DNA of 64,000 bases from Phycomyces blakesleeanus NRRL 1555(-). Its lineage: Eukaryota; Mucoromycota; Mucoromycetes; Mucorales; Phycomycetaceae. The translations under genes and the position numbers were made by a program. The stretch spans positions 1 through 64,000 of the forward strand of contig NW_017265146.1 in the NCBI RefSeq assembly GCF_001638985.1, written 5' to 3'. Below, in pieces: positions 63,831-64,000 of the stretch (position 1 is its first letter; each line of letters opens with the position of its first letter). The notes under the pieces are model-generated. The model had not been told where the DNA came from and made no database searches. It saw only the letters and a list, made by a program, of their open reading frames with translations.

Positions 63831-64000
63831 TGAAAGTTCACATTAGCTTGGAATTTAGACAGTTGAAAGAAAAATGCGTTTCTTTTGGACATAGTATAAA
63901 TTTAAAGGTGATGTCTACCACCATCAAATCCGTAATTTCAAGTTTGCTACCATAGTTCCTCTTTCTTGATTTTATTTTTCTTATTTTAAGCTACCAATGA

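Overview
The window looks like nuclear DNA of an early-diverging (Mucoromycota-type) filamentous fungus. The intergenic DNA is very AT-rich and full of microsatellites. Genes are intron-rich, with short introns (about 60-930 bp, most under 150). The recognisable genes are conserved eukaryotic ones: DBP5, ribosomal protein uL4, a kinesin-4, an AMSH-type deubiquitinase, a BORCS8-like protein, a TALE homeobox protein and an F-box protein. Tc1-type transposons are present in decayed form. The species cannot be fixed from sequence alone.

Region 1 (1-22.9 kb) holds no convincing host gene. Positions 1-10.2 kb carry degenerate copies of a roughly 2.7-2.85 kb macro-repeat with nested minisatellites (74 bp, 15 bp, 32 bp hairpin repeats), plus a separate CCAAT-bearing 47-50 bp minisatellite. 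Positions 13.1-19.0 kb hold about 55 tandem units of ~106 bp. Read on the minus strand, each unit looks like a 55-nt exon followed by a ~51-nt intron: GTATA donor, CTYAC-like branch point, CTAG acceptor. A complete but dead Tc1 element lies at 20.6-22.0 kb.

Region 2 (23-41.5 kb) has a STIMATE/YPL162c-like vacuolar membrane protein, remnants of a LINE reverse transcriptase and an unrecognised degraded gene, the mRNA-export helicase DBP5, a RhoGAP-like protein and a TALE homeobox gene.

Region 3 (46-56 kb) is the dense part: a kinesin-4, uL4 and the AMSH-like deubiquitinase (uL4 and AMSH divergent over 292 bp), then a convergent BORCS8-like gene. AMSH (endosomal sorting), BORCS8 (lysosome positioning) and a kinesin motor all act in endolysosomal or microtubule traffic. 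Their adjacency may be chance.

Region 4 (56-64 kb) is rich in terminal-inverted-repeat elements, with three MITE-like elements (two share termini, size and 3-bp duplications), an F-box/LRR gene, and a second decayed Tc1-type transposase.

Gene models were built by hand from splice signals. For each spliced host gene listed with exon coordinates, the exons sum to a multiple of three. Several introns appear to use GC donors or AAG acceptors.
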